Source: Cacajao melanocephalus
Taxonomy: Eukaryota; Chordata; Mammalia; Primates; Pitheciidae
DNA: 64,000 bases
NCBI GenBank assembly: GCA_963573385.1
Contig: CAUYLG010052050.1
Location: 62,001-126,000 of the forward strand
Reading direction: 5' to 3'
The notes under the pieces were generated by a model. That model was not told the DNA's origin. It worked only from the letters and a program-made list of their open reading frames with translations, and made no database searches. Position numbers and translations under genes: made by a program. Shown piece after piece: positions 1-12,216 of this stretch (its first letter is position 1; each line of letters opens with the position of its first letter).

Positions 1-970
<970 letters not shown>

Positions 971-984
971 AGAATAACGAGGGA

Positions 985-1187
985 TAGTCCTTTCATCTTT
1001 TCTCTCCTCCCTACTTTATTTTCTTCCCAGGCAATTATTTTCTTCCATTCTTCTCTTCTCCGTTCTTTTCTTCCCCCAACTCTTTCTCCTCTCCTTCCCT
1101 TCCCTTTGTCTCCTCCTTTCCCCTCTTTTTCTCCCTCTTTTTCTCTCCCTTTTTCCATCCCTTTCTCTCTTGCTGTCTTCTTTCCCC
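985..1187. repeat. Long pyrimidine-rich tract
   Basis: About 200 bases of almost pure C and T on the + strand (CTCTTCTCC-type, imperfect), starting just after the Alu tail. It gives lysine/glutamate/arginine-rich open frames on the minus strand that are artefacts. Such mirror-like tracts can form triplex DNA. Confidence 0.8.
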
Positions 1188-1324
1188 ACCTTGTTCAGAA
1201 AAGCCTGTAAAGCAGAGGCTGCTCTCAGAGTCATGCCATGAGTAACCCACTTGTGTTATTTGCGGTTTACCTACCTGTAGAAAATTTGTACCCTAAGATC
1301 TCCACATGCTGTGGGCAACCGGTT

Positions 1325-1415
1325 TATAATTCAACTCCACAAATATTTACTGTGCTCTGGTTAACTGAGTGTCCTTTGTGCTGGAGGTGCCAGAGAGATG
1401 CAAATGGCAGTGGCA
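1325..1415 (-). mobile_element. L2 3'-end fragment, antisense (weak)
   Basis: CCACAAATATTTACTGTG followed by a TGTGCTGGAGGTGCC-like stretch resembles the reverse complement of the L2 3' end. Degraded. Confidence 0.4.
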
Positions 1416-2261
1416 GTCTTCTGAGGAGCCAGTCTGGGGCCCCTGGCTGAGGTTGGCAGAAGACACATCCCTCTCTCCCCTCAAGGATGCTAAAGAGCTC
1501 TCTGTCCACCAGTGCCCTGGGCCCACTTTTTTCTCCACCAAGGTGCAGAAAAGGGCATCATTGCCAGGTTTGCAAGATCTTAACAAGACAGTATATTGTA
1601 GGTGTAATCGACAGGAATGAGGAGGAGCTCAGCTTGTGTGGATTGGAAGGGCCGAATAAACATCTGTCAGTCCATTGCCAATGGCACCCACAAGCCCGAA
1701 TTCTGACTTTGCACCTACAAGATCATCAACATAAATAAGACTTTCTCCTCAACCCGTTTTTCAGGGCCATGCCAGGCTTTCAAATGGGCAGGCCCCAGTT
1801 TCATTTGCATGTTGTTGAATTTGGAGAGTCAATCGATCGAGCCAGGTCTCACAGTCAGCACAGTGCCAATCTGCAGAATCTTTCAGGTGAAACGGAATTT
1901 AGAAAGATGAGGGAGAAAGAATTGAAGAGTGATCTGTTCCTCTTTCAATGTTCAAAGCATAAAATCTTGTTTCTCCTCAGACTTATCAGTTAATACTGTT
2001 CTTTATTTGGCTAATGTTTATTATACAGCATAAGATGTTACAAAATTTTCTTAGGATAGGAGTGGAAAGAAAGTGATGATTCTAACTGTAGTTGGGCAGT
2101 TTAGAGTGTGATGAAGGAGAAAAGAGAATTTTTCCATCACCCCCCAACATGTGTAGAACAACAGGATCACAGACCATTACCACTGCCCATGGCCACAGAT
2201 TTTAGAGGTGATCTAAGTTACCTTCCTAGTCCAAGTAGGCATCACCTCTCTGCCTCTAACT

Positions 2262-2365
2262 TATTTGTACCCACTATGTGCCAGTCATTGTGCTGGGCAT
2301 TAGAGAGAGACAGAGATGAAGACAACTTGGATCTCTAGGAAGGAGTTCAGCCTAGCGGGTACAGT
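2262..2365 (-). mobile_element. L2 3'-end fragment, antisense
   Basis: CCCACTATGTGCCAGTCATT then GTGCTGGGCATTAGAGA is the typical reverse-complement L2 3' end. Confidence 0.6.
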
Positions 2366-2599
2366 GGCCCAAAAGAGGTTTGGACCTAAGGTAGCTTACG
2401 TGTCACAGCCTTAATCCTCACTGTGTATTTGGGCAGGTTCCTGATTGTGGGAATGCAAGAATGGATACTGGGCATGGTTCACCATCCTCCCTCACCATGT
2501 GGGCCAACTCCATGACCTCCACGACCCACAGGGAATTAGACTTCTGACCTCTCCCTTGACCCTGTGACTTCCTAAACTGCCTTGTGCATGTCCAGGTTT

Positions 2600-2740
2600 T
2601 GGGACAGGTAACAGTGAAGTCTCTGCCCGATGGGGTGAGAGGTCACTTGGGTGACCTAGGAGTAAATCCCTTCCCCTCTCTGGATCTGTAAAGGCAAGTG
2701 TTAAATGAGAGACTGACATTCTAGGCAAAGGTTTTGTGCA
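2600..2740 (+). mobile_element. MIR fragment (weak)
   Basis: CCTCTCTGGATCTGTAAAGG followed by a TTAAATGAGA stretch resembles the MIR core. Divergent. Confidence 0.4.
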
Positions 2741-4126
2741 AATGTCCATCTAAGCCATGATCCCTGCAAGGAATCCCGTCTTGATGATGATGGTGGAGAA
2801 GCGGGGAGGGTAGAGTGCAACTCCATTCCTGATCTCCTATCACCAGAGAAGAAGAATCACTGGAGAACGACTCTGTCTGAAGCTTGTTCAGCCCGGCTTC
2901 CTTGAGCAAGCAACTTATTCACCGGTGAGTCCAAATTAATACAGTACACAGTGGCTACATAAATATTGTGCTGTAATTGATTGTCTTCTGTAATCAAAGG
3001 CAAGGTGGCTGAGTTTGTTACTTCCCATGTAACTGCTGGAGGAGAACTCTGGGGGAAGGGAGTTGAGGTTGCCCAGGTGATTTTTGTTGCACGTGTCTAG
3101 ATGCAAGTTGTGTCTCTGTCTATCAAGGGGAGGATAAGGCCCATTACATTCAGATTCAATAAGAATTTATCAAACGCCTATTTTGTGAGAGGCATTGAAA
3201 GACACAGTATCATTTCATTATTAATTGAGTTAGTAATGACTTGATAAGGCACAAATGTTAGTCTTTACAATAACATTTTTTTTTCGTGGCGTAAAAGTGT
3301 TCCCTACCCTATTGCCTGTGTCCACTTTATTGAGTGCAAAACAGCTTAAATGCATGGAATTAGAAATTTGAAGTCACTTTACACACTGCAAGAAAGCAGC
3401 ACCATCTTTCTATGTACCTGCCAGTGCTAAGGCTGGCTTGGCTTTTCCAGTGATTTCTTGGACTTGAGTGAGGTTCCTTCGCTCTTCTCATCCCTTCCCA
3501 GCTAAGACTGCTGTGCATTTTCAATAATTCTGAGGATGCTCTACCCTTTAGGGAAGCAGAGTTTTGCAAACCACAAATCCCTTTTACCTTGAGGGATGGT
3601 GGTGATGGTGGGTGTCAGAGACTCTGTCTGCGTAAGTCCCCGGAAAAGCTCAGCTGTCGCCGGACCCGAGGGTCCTGCAGTTTCCCTAACCTTGACTTTA
3701 AGTTAGCCCTCTTTAACCCCGACTCCCAAGCTGGGCTGTCTTCGAAAGAAAAACGAAACCACCCAGTTCTGAGGGTCGGAAAATGGGCACTCTCTCCCTG
3801 GGGGCTTGGGGCAACTTCCCCGCTACATCACCCAGGGATTTTAAAGAATCGTGAGCCACCAGAAACCCCCTAACCCTTAATTCTCCCCTCCGAGACCCAG
3901 CCCGCTCCCTGCCACCTTCCTCTCCAAACGCTAGCGGGGGTGGGTGGCAGCACCGAGGCGATTTTCTTCGTCTTTTTTTCCTCCGGGTTTTGTCATGGAA
4001 ACGCTGACACAACCTCTAGACGGCGGCCGAGCCTGGCCGGGCACCGAGGGCTTTTGGGACCCTGCGGGAGCGCAGCGCGCACTCCGCACTCCCCGAGCAA
4101 CAGCTGGACGCGACCATATCCCGGGT

Positions 4127-4158
4127 AGGGGCGGGGGGAGCGCGATGCTCCGCCCCGG
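4127..4158. promoter_or_regulatory. Opposed GC boxes (Sp/KLF-type sites)
   Basis: GGGGCGGGGGG at 4,128-4,138 and GCTCCGCCCCGG at 4,147-4,158 are Sp1/KLF-type GC boxes in opposite orientation. They are separated by a small hairpin (GGAGC/GCTCC around GCGAT). They lie about 120 bases upstream of the inferred start, a usual place for such sites. Binding is inferred. Confidence 0.5.
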
Positions 4159-4245
4159 CGCTAGGGCCCCTCCCTCCTCCCGGCTCTCCGCAGGCGCCCT
4201 CCCCTCGCCGGGGGCCGCGAGTTGCTTTTGGTAAAACCCAGCCCC

Positions 4246-4260
4246 GGAATATATAGATCA
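4246..4260 (+). promoter_or_regulatory. CHST11: TATA-like box of CHST11
   Basis: GGAATATATAGATCATAGG contains TATATAG at 4,250-4,256, the only such AT-rich element in a long GC-rich stretch. A start 28-32 bases downstream falls near 4,280. CpG-island promoters usually lack a TATA box, so usage is inferred. Confidence 0.6.
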
Positions 4261-4280
4261 TAGGAGCGCAATGAAGTAGC

Positions 4281-4684
4281 CTTTGGAGAGGAGGGAGGGG
4301 GCCCGTCCGACAGCCACAGCGGCCAGCGCAGCGGCAGCGGCGGCGGCACCACCATCTCCGTTCGCACCCCAGCCGCCCGGCCCGCGACGAGGCAGCGGCG
4401 GCCGCCGGCGGGAGGAGGCGGCGGAGCGGCGAGGAGGAGGAGCAGGAGCGCGCAGCCGGCGGCTCCACGCATCTCAGCACTTCCAGACCAACTCCGGCAC
4501 CTTCCACACCCCTGCTTGGGCTGGGGGCTCCGAGAGCGGCCGCTAAGGGAGCCTGATCCTCCCTCCGAACCTTGCTCAGCTCTGCCCCGCGCCTCCCGGG
4601 CTCCGGTCCGCGCGGCGGGGTCCCTGCTCCTGCGCCCCGGGCGCGCCTCCCGGACACCCCGGTCCCTGCAGCCAGGACAAAGCC
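4281..4684 (+). other. CHST11: CHST11 5' untranslated region (start inferred)
   Basis: This GC-rich leader runs from an inferred start about 30 bases below the TATA-like box to the ATG. It contains GCA/GCG/GGC-type trinucleotide runs (about 4,325-4,350) and GAG-rich stretches (about 4,411-4,450), which suggests a structured leader. I see no ATG between 4,281 and 4,684, so scanning ribosomes would meet the CHST11 start first. The exact transcription start cannot be read from sequence and may be dispersed, as is usual for CpG-island promoters. Confidence 0.7.
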
Positions 4685-4802
4685 ATGAAGCCAGCGCTGC
4701 TGGAAGTGATGAGGATGAACAGAATCTGCCGGATGGTGCTGGCCACTTGCTTGGGATCCTTTATCCTGGTCATCTTCTATTTCCAAAGTATGTTGCACCC
4801 AG
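4685..4802 (+). CDS. CHST11: CHST11 coding exon 1 (N-terminal 39 codons plus one base)
   Basis: CHST11 transfers sulfate from PAPS to the 4-O position of N-acetylgalactosamine in chondroitin (and desulfated dermatan) in the Golgi lumen. The 39 residues seen here (starting [17 protein letters not shown]) match what I recall of the human CHST11 N-terminus. They form a short basic cytosolic tail (residues 1-16) and a type II signal anchor (about 17-37, rich in L, I, V, F) entering the lumen at MLHP. The start is supported by a G at -3, an in-frame TAA upstream at 4544-4546, and no other in-frame ATG between them. The frame is cut by AG|GTAGGG at 4802/4803 after the first base of codon 40 (phase 1). 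The full protein is about 352 residues, so only about 11% is here and none of the sulfotransferase motifs. Identification is from memory of the protein, with no search run. Confidence 0.96.
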
Positions 4803-4808
4803 GTAGGG
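4801..4808 (+). other. CHST11: Splice donor of CHST11 exon 1
   Basis: The sequence AG|GTAGGG fits the consensus donor, with G at +5. The reading frame beyond it departs from the known CHST11 protein, which continues with V-M-R-R after HP. The cut therefore falls after base 1 of codon 40. Confidence 0.93.
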
Positions 4809-7643
4809 GGCGCGTTAGCGTGGTTTTGTTGGATATTTTCTTCTCTCTCGCGCTCTCGCTCACTCGCTCCGCCTGGTTTCTGCCTCTTCCTACCTTTCCT
4901 CTCCGCCTTCGGCCTCTTCGGGGCTCCTGGCTGCCCGGGTGTACCCGGGTCGCCGTGTCGGGATGGGGAGAAGGAGGGAAGGTGTGCTTCCCCCCTTTTT
5001 GCTCGCGGCTCCGGGCTGGAGGATGGGACTAGGAAGGGCAGTAGTTTTTTTTTCTTCTTCTTCTTTTTTTTCTTTGTGTCCCTTGTCTGTCTGTCTGCGA
5101 TGTAGCTGGGAAAGGGAGAGGTGTGGGAAGCAGCCGGGGATGAGGGGCTGGTTTGAGGAGAACGAAACTCCTCGGTGCTGCCGGGGTCGGAGAATGAGTT
5201 TACCCGGAGCCGGCTGCTCTGCGCCCGGCGAGCCGCCTCTTCCTGGTCGCGGGGCCGGGGGCGAAGCGTGTACGCCCTGGCGAGGGTGCGAGTCATTGCA
5301 GCAGGCTGGGGAGCCTGGGACTGGGGTCCCACGTGTCCCGGGCCCTGCGCAGAGCTGTGCAGGTGTGGAGAGAGGTCGGGCGCCCGGCACTGCCCCTCCA
5401 TCAGGCGCCGGCCGTTTGCCCCCGGGGTCCGGCTCCGCAGTGACCTTGCGGCTGGTGCCCCGGGGCCTGCTCCAGCCCCCCCGCCCGTGAGCTGGGAACT
5501 GAGATCCTGGGTCACGCCTTGACCACTGCGGTTTTGGAGGAAACTTTGGCCAGGTCCTGGGCTGACCGTCCCTGTGCATCCCCCCACTTCTGGGATCCGA
5601 GCAACGGGAATCCCCCGGGCTGCGTGGGAATGAACTCCCTTCCTCCGGTCCCCTGTGGCTCAGGCAGAGTTCCACATCCGAACTCTGGACTGGGGGAGGG
5701 ACGAGGCTCGCTGCTTCCGAGGGGCGTGAGGGAAAGTTTGGGACCTGGGGAGGGAGGGGCGCCCTCGAGCGCGGCCGCCAGGGGTGAGCAGCTCGGCTGC
5801 GAAGCCCAACAGGTAGAACCTTCCGAGAAGCCTTCCAGGGTAACCGGGTCTCCCCGCCAAGCCGGGGCTCCCCTGCTCCGGTTTCCCCTCCCTTAGCAGA
5901 CCCCTGCCGGGCCACTTTGGCTCAGAAATCCTTTTTCTACGCCTCCGAGTTGCCTTTCTCAGCGTAGTCACAGCAATAATTTGCTTTTCTAATTGCAAGG
6001 AGGAGGGAGGTGGAAACGCATTTCCTTCCTGGGAAGTGGGGTTGGTGTTTTTCATTTATGCCTCTCGCCTTCTCCTTTCACTGTGTATCTAACACTTCAA
6101 GCAGACGCAGTCCCGAATTCATCAACCCTGCGTCTGGGTCGATGGCAGGGGAATAAAGCCGTTCTTTCCATCAAACGGGCAGGGCAGCAGGCTGCAGATT
6201 CCTTGACAGCGCAGGGACAGACGGCCCCCTTGCCGCACTCGGCCTGGAGCAGTTGTTAAGGCAGCCACACTGCCAGGGGTATCATCCGAATCCACCACAT
6301 GTAACCTCAGGACGTCCGAGCCAGCCCCGTTAAAAATGGCTTTTGTTTGCAGCTGGGTATTTTTAGTTTAATGTCAGCAAACTACAGCGGTGTTTGTCTC
6401 CTCACCCAAACCTGCGGTTGTGAAACTTCTAAGGGAATTTAAAAATGGACCTGGCTTGCATTCCAGCAGGCAGGCTTTGGTTGCAGTGGGCAGGACCAGA
6501 CAGACAGGGGTATCTCAGAGTGCCAAGCTCCTGGGGCCACCGGAGACCAGGCCAGGCTCACTCCAGAGTGCCAGGGGATGGGTGGTGTGCAGATACACTG
6601 GGGTTCAGACAGTTTAAACAAGGGGCCGGGTGATTTGGTCTAGACTCTAGAGATTTGTTCAGGTCTCTTAAAGTTCTGCTGGGATCATGAATGCCAGTAA
6701 TACTCTGTACAAATGCGCAGAACACGGATGAGTGTCAGCCGTCAGCAGGAATGTGCTTGAGCTTCTGTGTACCAGTTAATTGCCCAGGGAAATAGAATTG
6801 TCATGGAACCTTTGTGAGAATTGGGAAATACCTTTCTAGTCAAAGATGCTAGGAAGAAACTTCCAACTTGTAATTGTCACTTTGTGAAAATTTCCAACTC
6901 TTGTTAAGAGTCTTAAGTTGACTTGAAAGTGACATCATATCTTTTCAGTCCAGCCTTTTGGAAGAGGCAGAGAACCTTTTCTAAGCTTGTGCTGATAAAG
7001 ATCCTCTGTCGATGATCCTGTCACATCTTTTATGTCCCCTTCTGGTCCTGTTTTCTCCCTTTGTTTATTATTTGGATCTCTATAAACATACTTTTCTGAT
7101 ATTTCCCCCCAGTCCACAGCAAACACTACTTTCAAAATATTCTATTGAATGTAGAATTGCAGATAGTTCAATTGAAAGGCCTTCCTTATTTCAGATTACT
7201 TATAGTTCCACAAAAACTCAGTGTCAACAGTTTATTATTATATGGGGCATAAAAATATACTTTGAAATCCACATTAAACATTTTCTTTTTTGGGGGTTCA
7301 TTTTATTAAGCTATACTGTTGATGACTGCTGACGTGGAATCTTTTTCATGCTGGTTTGAATGTCTTTAAAAGTTAAAGATCCTTGCTTCTCTGAAGTATC
7401 TTGGGGTAATGAAGGGTGATCCTTTAGCCTGGTTCTGCAGTTTTTGACTCTCTAGATCATCCTGGAAGAGGCAGAAGGGACCACCGCATGGCACAGATTG
7501 TGTAGCTAAAAATTTGGAGGCCTTTGGCAGGGGTTCCAGATACCTACATGTGAAATAGAAAAATAGTATTGCAAACACGATGGGTTCCAGGCTTTGCTGG
7601 TGGCTGGAGGGTGTGAGAGGAGGAGGAGAAAGAAAAAAAGGAA
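4809..7643. other. Start of intron 1, no repeat recognised
   Basis: The first kilobase is CpG island, with T-rich tracts near 5,045-5,075. From 6.0 kb the DNA becomes ordinary and AT-richer. No interspersed repeat was recognised over nearly 2.8 kb, which is typical for the 5' end of an intron next to an active promoter and makes it a candidate for intronic regulatory elements. Confidence 0.6.
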
Positions 7644-7926
7644 GGTGGGGCACGGTGGCTCGTACCTGGAATCCCAGCATCTTGGGAGGCCAAGGTGGGC
7701 AGATCACTTGAGCTCAGGAGTTTGAGACCAGCCTGACCAAAATGGTGAAACCACATCTGTACTAAAAATACAAAAATTAACTGGGTGTGGTGACACATGC
7801 CTGTAATCCCAGGTACTCCAGAGCCTGAGGCATGAGAATAGTGGATGAACCTGGGAGGCAGAGGTTGCAGTGAGCTAAGACGGCACCACTGCACTCCAGC
7901 CTGGGCGACAAAGTGAAACTGTGTCT

Positions 7927-7967
<41 letters not shown>

Positions 7968-7968
7968 A
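7644..7968 (+). mobile_element. Alu, sense, with (AAAT)n tail
   Basis: Full-length dimer beginning GGTGGGGCACGGTGGCTC. The tail has turned into about ten AAAT units (7,930-7,968), a microsatellite likely to vary in length between people. Confidence 0.95.
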
Positions 7969-9084
7969 CTGAAACAAAAAGGAGACAGCTGGCAAGACTG
8001 GCTGCCCCTTTCTCCGATTCCAATCTGGAGCCTATTATCTTTTCTAATTCATATAATTGATTAATTTGCACATTTGAGTAATTGCTCATCAATTGCACAA
8101 GGGTTTAGCAGAAGTGGGCCTTGTCAGTAGGACAGTTACCTTTAGAAGTTTTTGATACTCTGAGTTAATAGTCTTCCTTAAGAATATTTTATAGGGCAAG
8201 GACCAGGTTTTAGACTCCATTTTAGTGCCAGTGTTTTTTGCACAGGGTCTGACAACAGTGGATTCTCAATAAAATATTCGCTGGGCGAATACATGAAGTG
8301 GTTAAACTCCAGAAGTAGACCCACTTCTCTGGTTTTCAGGAAGGTCACTTCAAGCTTTGCCAAGAATGTCTGGTCAATAACTCTGGCTCTGTCCGGTGGG
8401 GACACTTCCTGCCTTCCTGAACTCTGACATGGACCCGGTTTAAACTCATCAGGCGCCAGACAGGAGCTTTCACTATGGCCTAAATATGCAGCCCGTGAGG
8501 TGTAAGCAGCTGAGGCATTGCTCTGTGTCCTGGATTCTGGAGAAGGTTGGCCTTGTTTAGCCACTAAGGAAATCCATCCATAGAACAGACAACCTTCTAT
8601 GGCTGTGAACTACTCCAAAAGTCAGGGAGAATGGAACCACAAATGCACGGTTTCTATACGGGTGTGAGTTTACCAATGAATGCTTCCTCTGAAAGTTCAT
8701 CCACTTACATTAAAATGTCTTGCATACCTGCCCCAGACGGCTGGGCTTTGATGGAGCCGTGTCATGCAATGCAAAGCTGAGAGGCCCCCGGGCTGCATGT
8801 GCGCAGAGTGTGTAAAGGCAGCTCCTCTGAACCTTCCTTTTGTGTTATTCCATAGGATTGTGGTTTTGTTTTGAAAGCTACCGTTCATAGAAAGAAGCCA
8901 TCAGAGGAGAAAGCCTTCTCTGTCCCATTCGCTTCCTCTGTATTATTTTTATTTTTGTGAAACGTTTGTTTTCACTGTCACCTGGGATTTCTTTGCCTTG
9001 GTTGAATGTATTGAAAGATTATATCCTTTATTGAAAGATGTCTCAGTTTACCCCCTTGGCGTTTCACTTGATCAGGTTGAATCG
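7969..9084. other. Intronic sequence, little recognised
   Basis: Unique-looking apart from an L2 end at 8,185-8,300. The short frames seen are not coding-like. Confidence 0.55.
8185..8300 (+). mobile_element. L2 3' end, sense
   Basis: GGCAAGGACCAGGTTTTAGA through TTCTCAATAAAATATTCG and GGGCGAATACATGAA matches the terminal part of L2. Confidence 0.55.
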
Positions 9085-9158
9085 AAAATGCATTTTGTAT
9101 TATAATTTTAAACTAATTATAAGCATAATATGTGCTCATTTTAGAAAATTTAGGAGGT

Positions 9159-9934
<776 letters not shown>

Positions 9935-9990
9935 GATAATAAGTATTTTAGAAAATACGTCATTATCACAACTAGTGATTAAAGGAAAGA

Positions 9991-11049
9991 CCAAGTTTAA
10001 CCGTAACCTTTTGAATGTATAGACTTGCATGTGTCTCCACCTCCCATCCTACCCCTTTGTAAGATGTCAGCTTGGTATTATTTTTTGCTGTGGTTGCACA
10101 AATTTAATGTTACATTACAGAATCTTTTTGCTTATGTGTGGAATGAGCTTGGAGTCACACCAATTTGTAGGGGCTGCTGTTATGTTATATACCTGAAACT
10201 TCCTTTGAAAAGATGTCAAGGGGGTCTCAAATATGAGACTGTTATGAATTCTGGAAAACAGCATTGAATCACTGAAGTGTACCCCATAAGTATATGTAAC
10301 TACTGTGTACCTACAAAAATTAACAACAACAACAAAAATAACTGAAGGAGAAGACATTTTTTAGCATGAGGTCTCTCCCTGGTCATTTAAATGTTTGCAC
10401 TTTGACGGAGCGGTTCGTGGCTATGCTCAGATGAGACAGACGTAGGCCATCTCCTTTGATTGTTATAGCCCTCATTTTCATTGCCTTCCGCAATAAAAGG
10501 GGTGATCAGGCACCATAGAAAGGGTGGTTGGGGGGTTTCTGTGGGGTGAGGGGTGAGGGAATCCATCCTTCAGCAGAGGTATCTGCTGTTAGCGTTTGTC
10601 TGGTTGAAAAATCATTTTATTCATAGCTTTATCAGCACAGTCATTTCAAAACAGGAAGTCAAAGGCTCCTAACCAAAGGCACCACCCTTTCCCTTCTTAA
10701 ACCCACCGAGAGGACCTCTCTTTAATCAGAAGGCCAAGTGAAAAAGGCTCTCATGAAAGTCGTTGCCAGCAGGCCTCTTCTAAGTTCAGACTGAGAAAAA
10801 CCAGAAGTCGTTCTGCTGATTCATTTGTTTTTCTTTTTAGTTTTTCTTTTGAATTTTTGGGATACCACCTTTATAACAATAAAAGAGGAGGCAGTTCTTC
10901 CTACGAGATCATTGAACAATCTGATCTGTCAGTTAAATTTTCCTAGAACTTGTAATTTGATGCATCTTAGATCCAATGTGATTGATTGAAACTTACAAGC
11001 CGACTTGTTCTCCTCCTCTCCAGCTCCCTCTCTGTCTCTCTTTTCCTTT
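9991..11049. other. Intronic sequence with an (AAC)n run
   Basis: 10,200-10,340 ends in CCTACAAAAATTAACAACAAC and resembles the 3' end of an old L1, but this is uncertain. A G-rich stretch lies at 10,520-10,560. Otherwise nothing recognised. Confidence 0.5.
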
Positions 11050-11530
11050 CTTGTACTCTGTGCCAGATACTGTTCTTGGCACTGGAGATGTAACACATAC
11101 ATCTCTGCCTTCATGGAACTTAGATTCTAGTGGGCTAGATAGACTTTAAGCAAATGCAGAAGTGACCTATATGGTATATCAGATGGTGTTACGAGAAAAA
11201 CAAAACGGGGAAGATGGTTGAGTGATGTGAGAGGCAGGGGTTGCAATTTAATATAGAGGTAATTAGGGAATGTCATTGATAAGATGACACTGAGAGCAGA
11301 GACCTGCAGGAAGTGAAGGAGCTGGCCATGTTCCAGGCATAGAGCAACACAAGTTCAAGTCTGATCCCTGAGGCAAGAACACGCATGGCAAGGTGGTCGG
11401 AGTGCCCAGAGCAGAGGGAGGGAGGCAGCCAACAAGCACGCAGCAGGGAGAGGCAAGTCAGAGCCAGACGATTGTTTTGAGCCTTGGGTTTAACTGTAGA
11501 TGGGAGGGAAGCACTGCAGAAGCTTGAGCA
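11050..11530 (-). mobile_element. L2 3' region, antisense
   Basis: TGTGCCAGATACTGTTCTTG, CATGGAACTTAGATTCTAGT and later AGACCTGCAGGAAGTGAAGG follow the reverse-complement L2 order over about 480 bases. Confidence 0.75.
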
Positions 11531-11608
11531 GAGGACTCTTAGGGCAGGGAGGTGAGGATAAGGGTGGAAGTGATGTAGCAAGGGTGAAAATGAAGTCTCC
11601 TACTTGCA

Positions 11609-11902
11609 TTTTTTTTTTTTTTTTTGAGATGGCATCTTGCTCTGTAGCCCAGGCTGGAGTGCAGTGTCATGATCTTGGCTCACTGCAACCTCTGTTTCCT
11701 GGGTCCAAGTGATTCTCCTGTTTCAGCCTCCTGAGTAGCTGGGATTATAGGCATGCACCACCACACCTGGTTCTTTTTGCATTTTTAGTAGAGACAGGGT
11801 GTTGCCATGTTGACCAGGCCAGTCTTGAACTCCTGACCTTAAGTGATCCACCCTCCTTGGCCTCCTAAAGTGCTAGTACAGGTGTGAGTCACCATGCCCA
11901 GC
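11609..11902 (-). mobile_element. Alu, antisense, with target-site duplication
   Basis: CCTACTTGCA lies on both sides (11,599 and 11,903). The long oligo-T at the left is the inverted A tail. Confidence 0.96.
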
Positions 11903-12071
11903 CCTACTTGCACGTTTGTGTTTATCTTTGGGCAGCCGATGGTATACTTTGGTTAAGTGGTCACCATAGACATCCCATCTCCCCTCTACCACCTGCTCCC
12001 CCTTGACCCCCAACTAGACTATCTCCTTTTTAAAAAAAAAATGTTTAAAAAATTTATTTTTATTTTTTAAA

Positions 12072-12216
12072 ACAGAGTCTTGCTCTATTGCCCAGGCTGG
12101 AGAGTAGTGGTGAGATCATGGCTTACTGCATCCTTGAACTCCTGGGCTCAAGGGATCCTCCTCCGTTAGCCTCCCAAGCAGCTGGGACTTACAAGTGTGC
12201 CACCACACCCAGCCCC
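12072..12216 (-). mobile_element. Alu left monomer (FLAM-like), antisense
   Basis: It runs from ACAGAGTCTTGCTCTATTGC to CACCACACCCAGCC with only one Alu arm. It is either a fossil free monomer or a truncated Alu-J. Confidence 0.75.

Larger units (their letters stand above)
1188..3890. other. Upstream flank, no gene recognised
   Basis: Mostly unique sequence with faint LINE L2/MIR remnants (below). No start signal or coding-like frame stands out. The region nearest the promoter may hold regulatory sites that cannot be read by eye. Confidence 0.55.
3900..5850. promoter_or_regulatory. CHST11: CpG island over the CHST11 promoter, exon 1 and start of intron 1
   Basis: GC content and CpG density rise sharply from about 3.9 kb. 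They peak through 4.0-4.7 kb (several CGCG, GCGGCCGC at 4,536) and fall off near 5.9 kb. The rest of the window is CpG-poor apart from Alus. The low stop-codon density here creates long spurious open frames on both strands, including one of 523 codons on the minus strand (4,016-5,587). Edges are by eye. Confidence 0.9.

Noticed and set aside
4685..5032. Extension of the CHST11 frame past 4,802 for 115 codons
   Set aside because: This is intron read-through. A consensus donor ends the exon and the residues after HP do not match CHST11.
4016..5587. 523-codon open frame on the minus strand over the promoter
   Set aside because: Very GC-rich sequence has few stop codons. The product is low in complexity, runs through a T-tract (poly-lysine) and matches no protein known to me.
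7544..8098. 184-codon minus-strand frame
   Set aside because: It is mostly antisense Alu with the (AAAT)n tail giving YLFI repeats.
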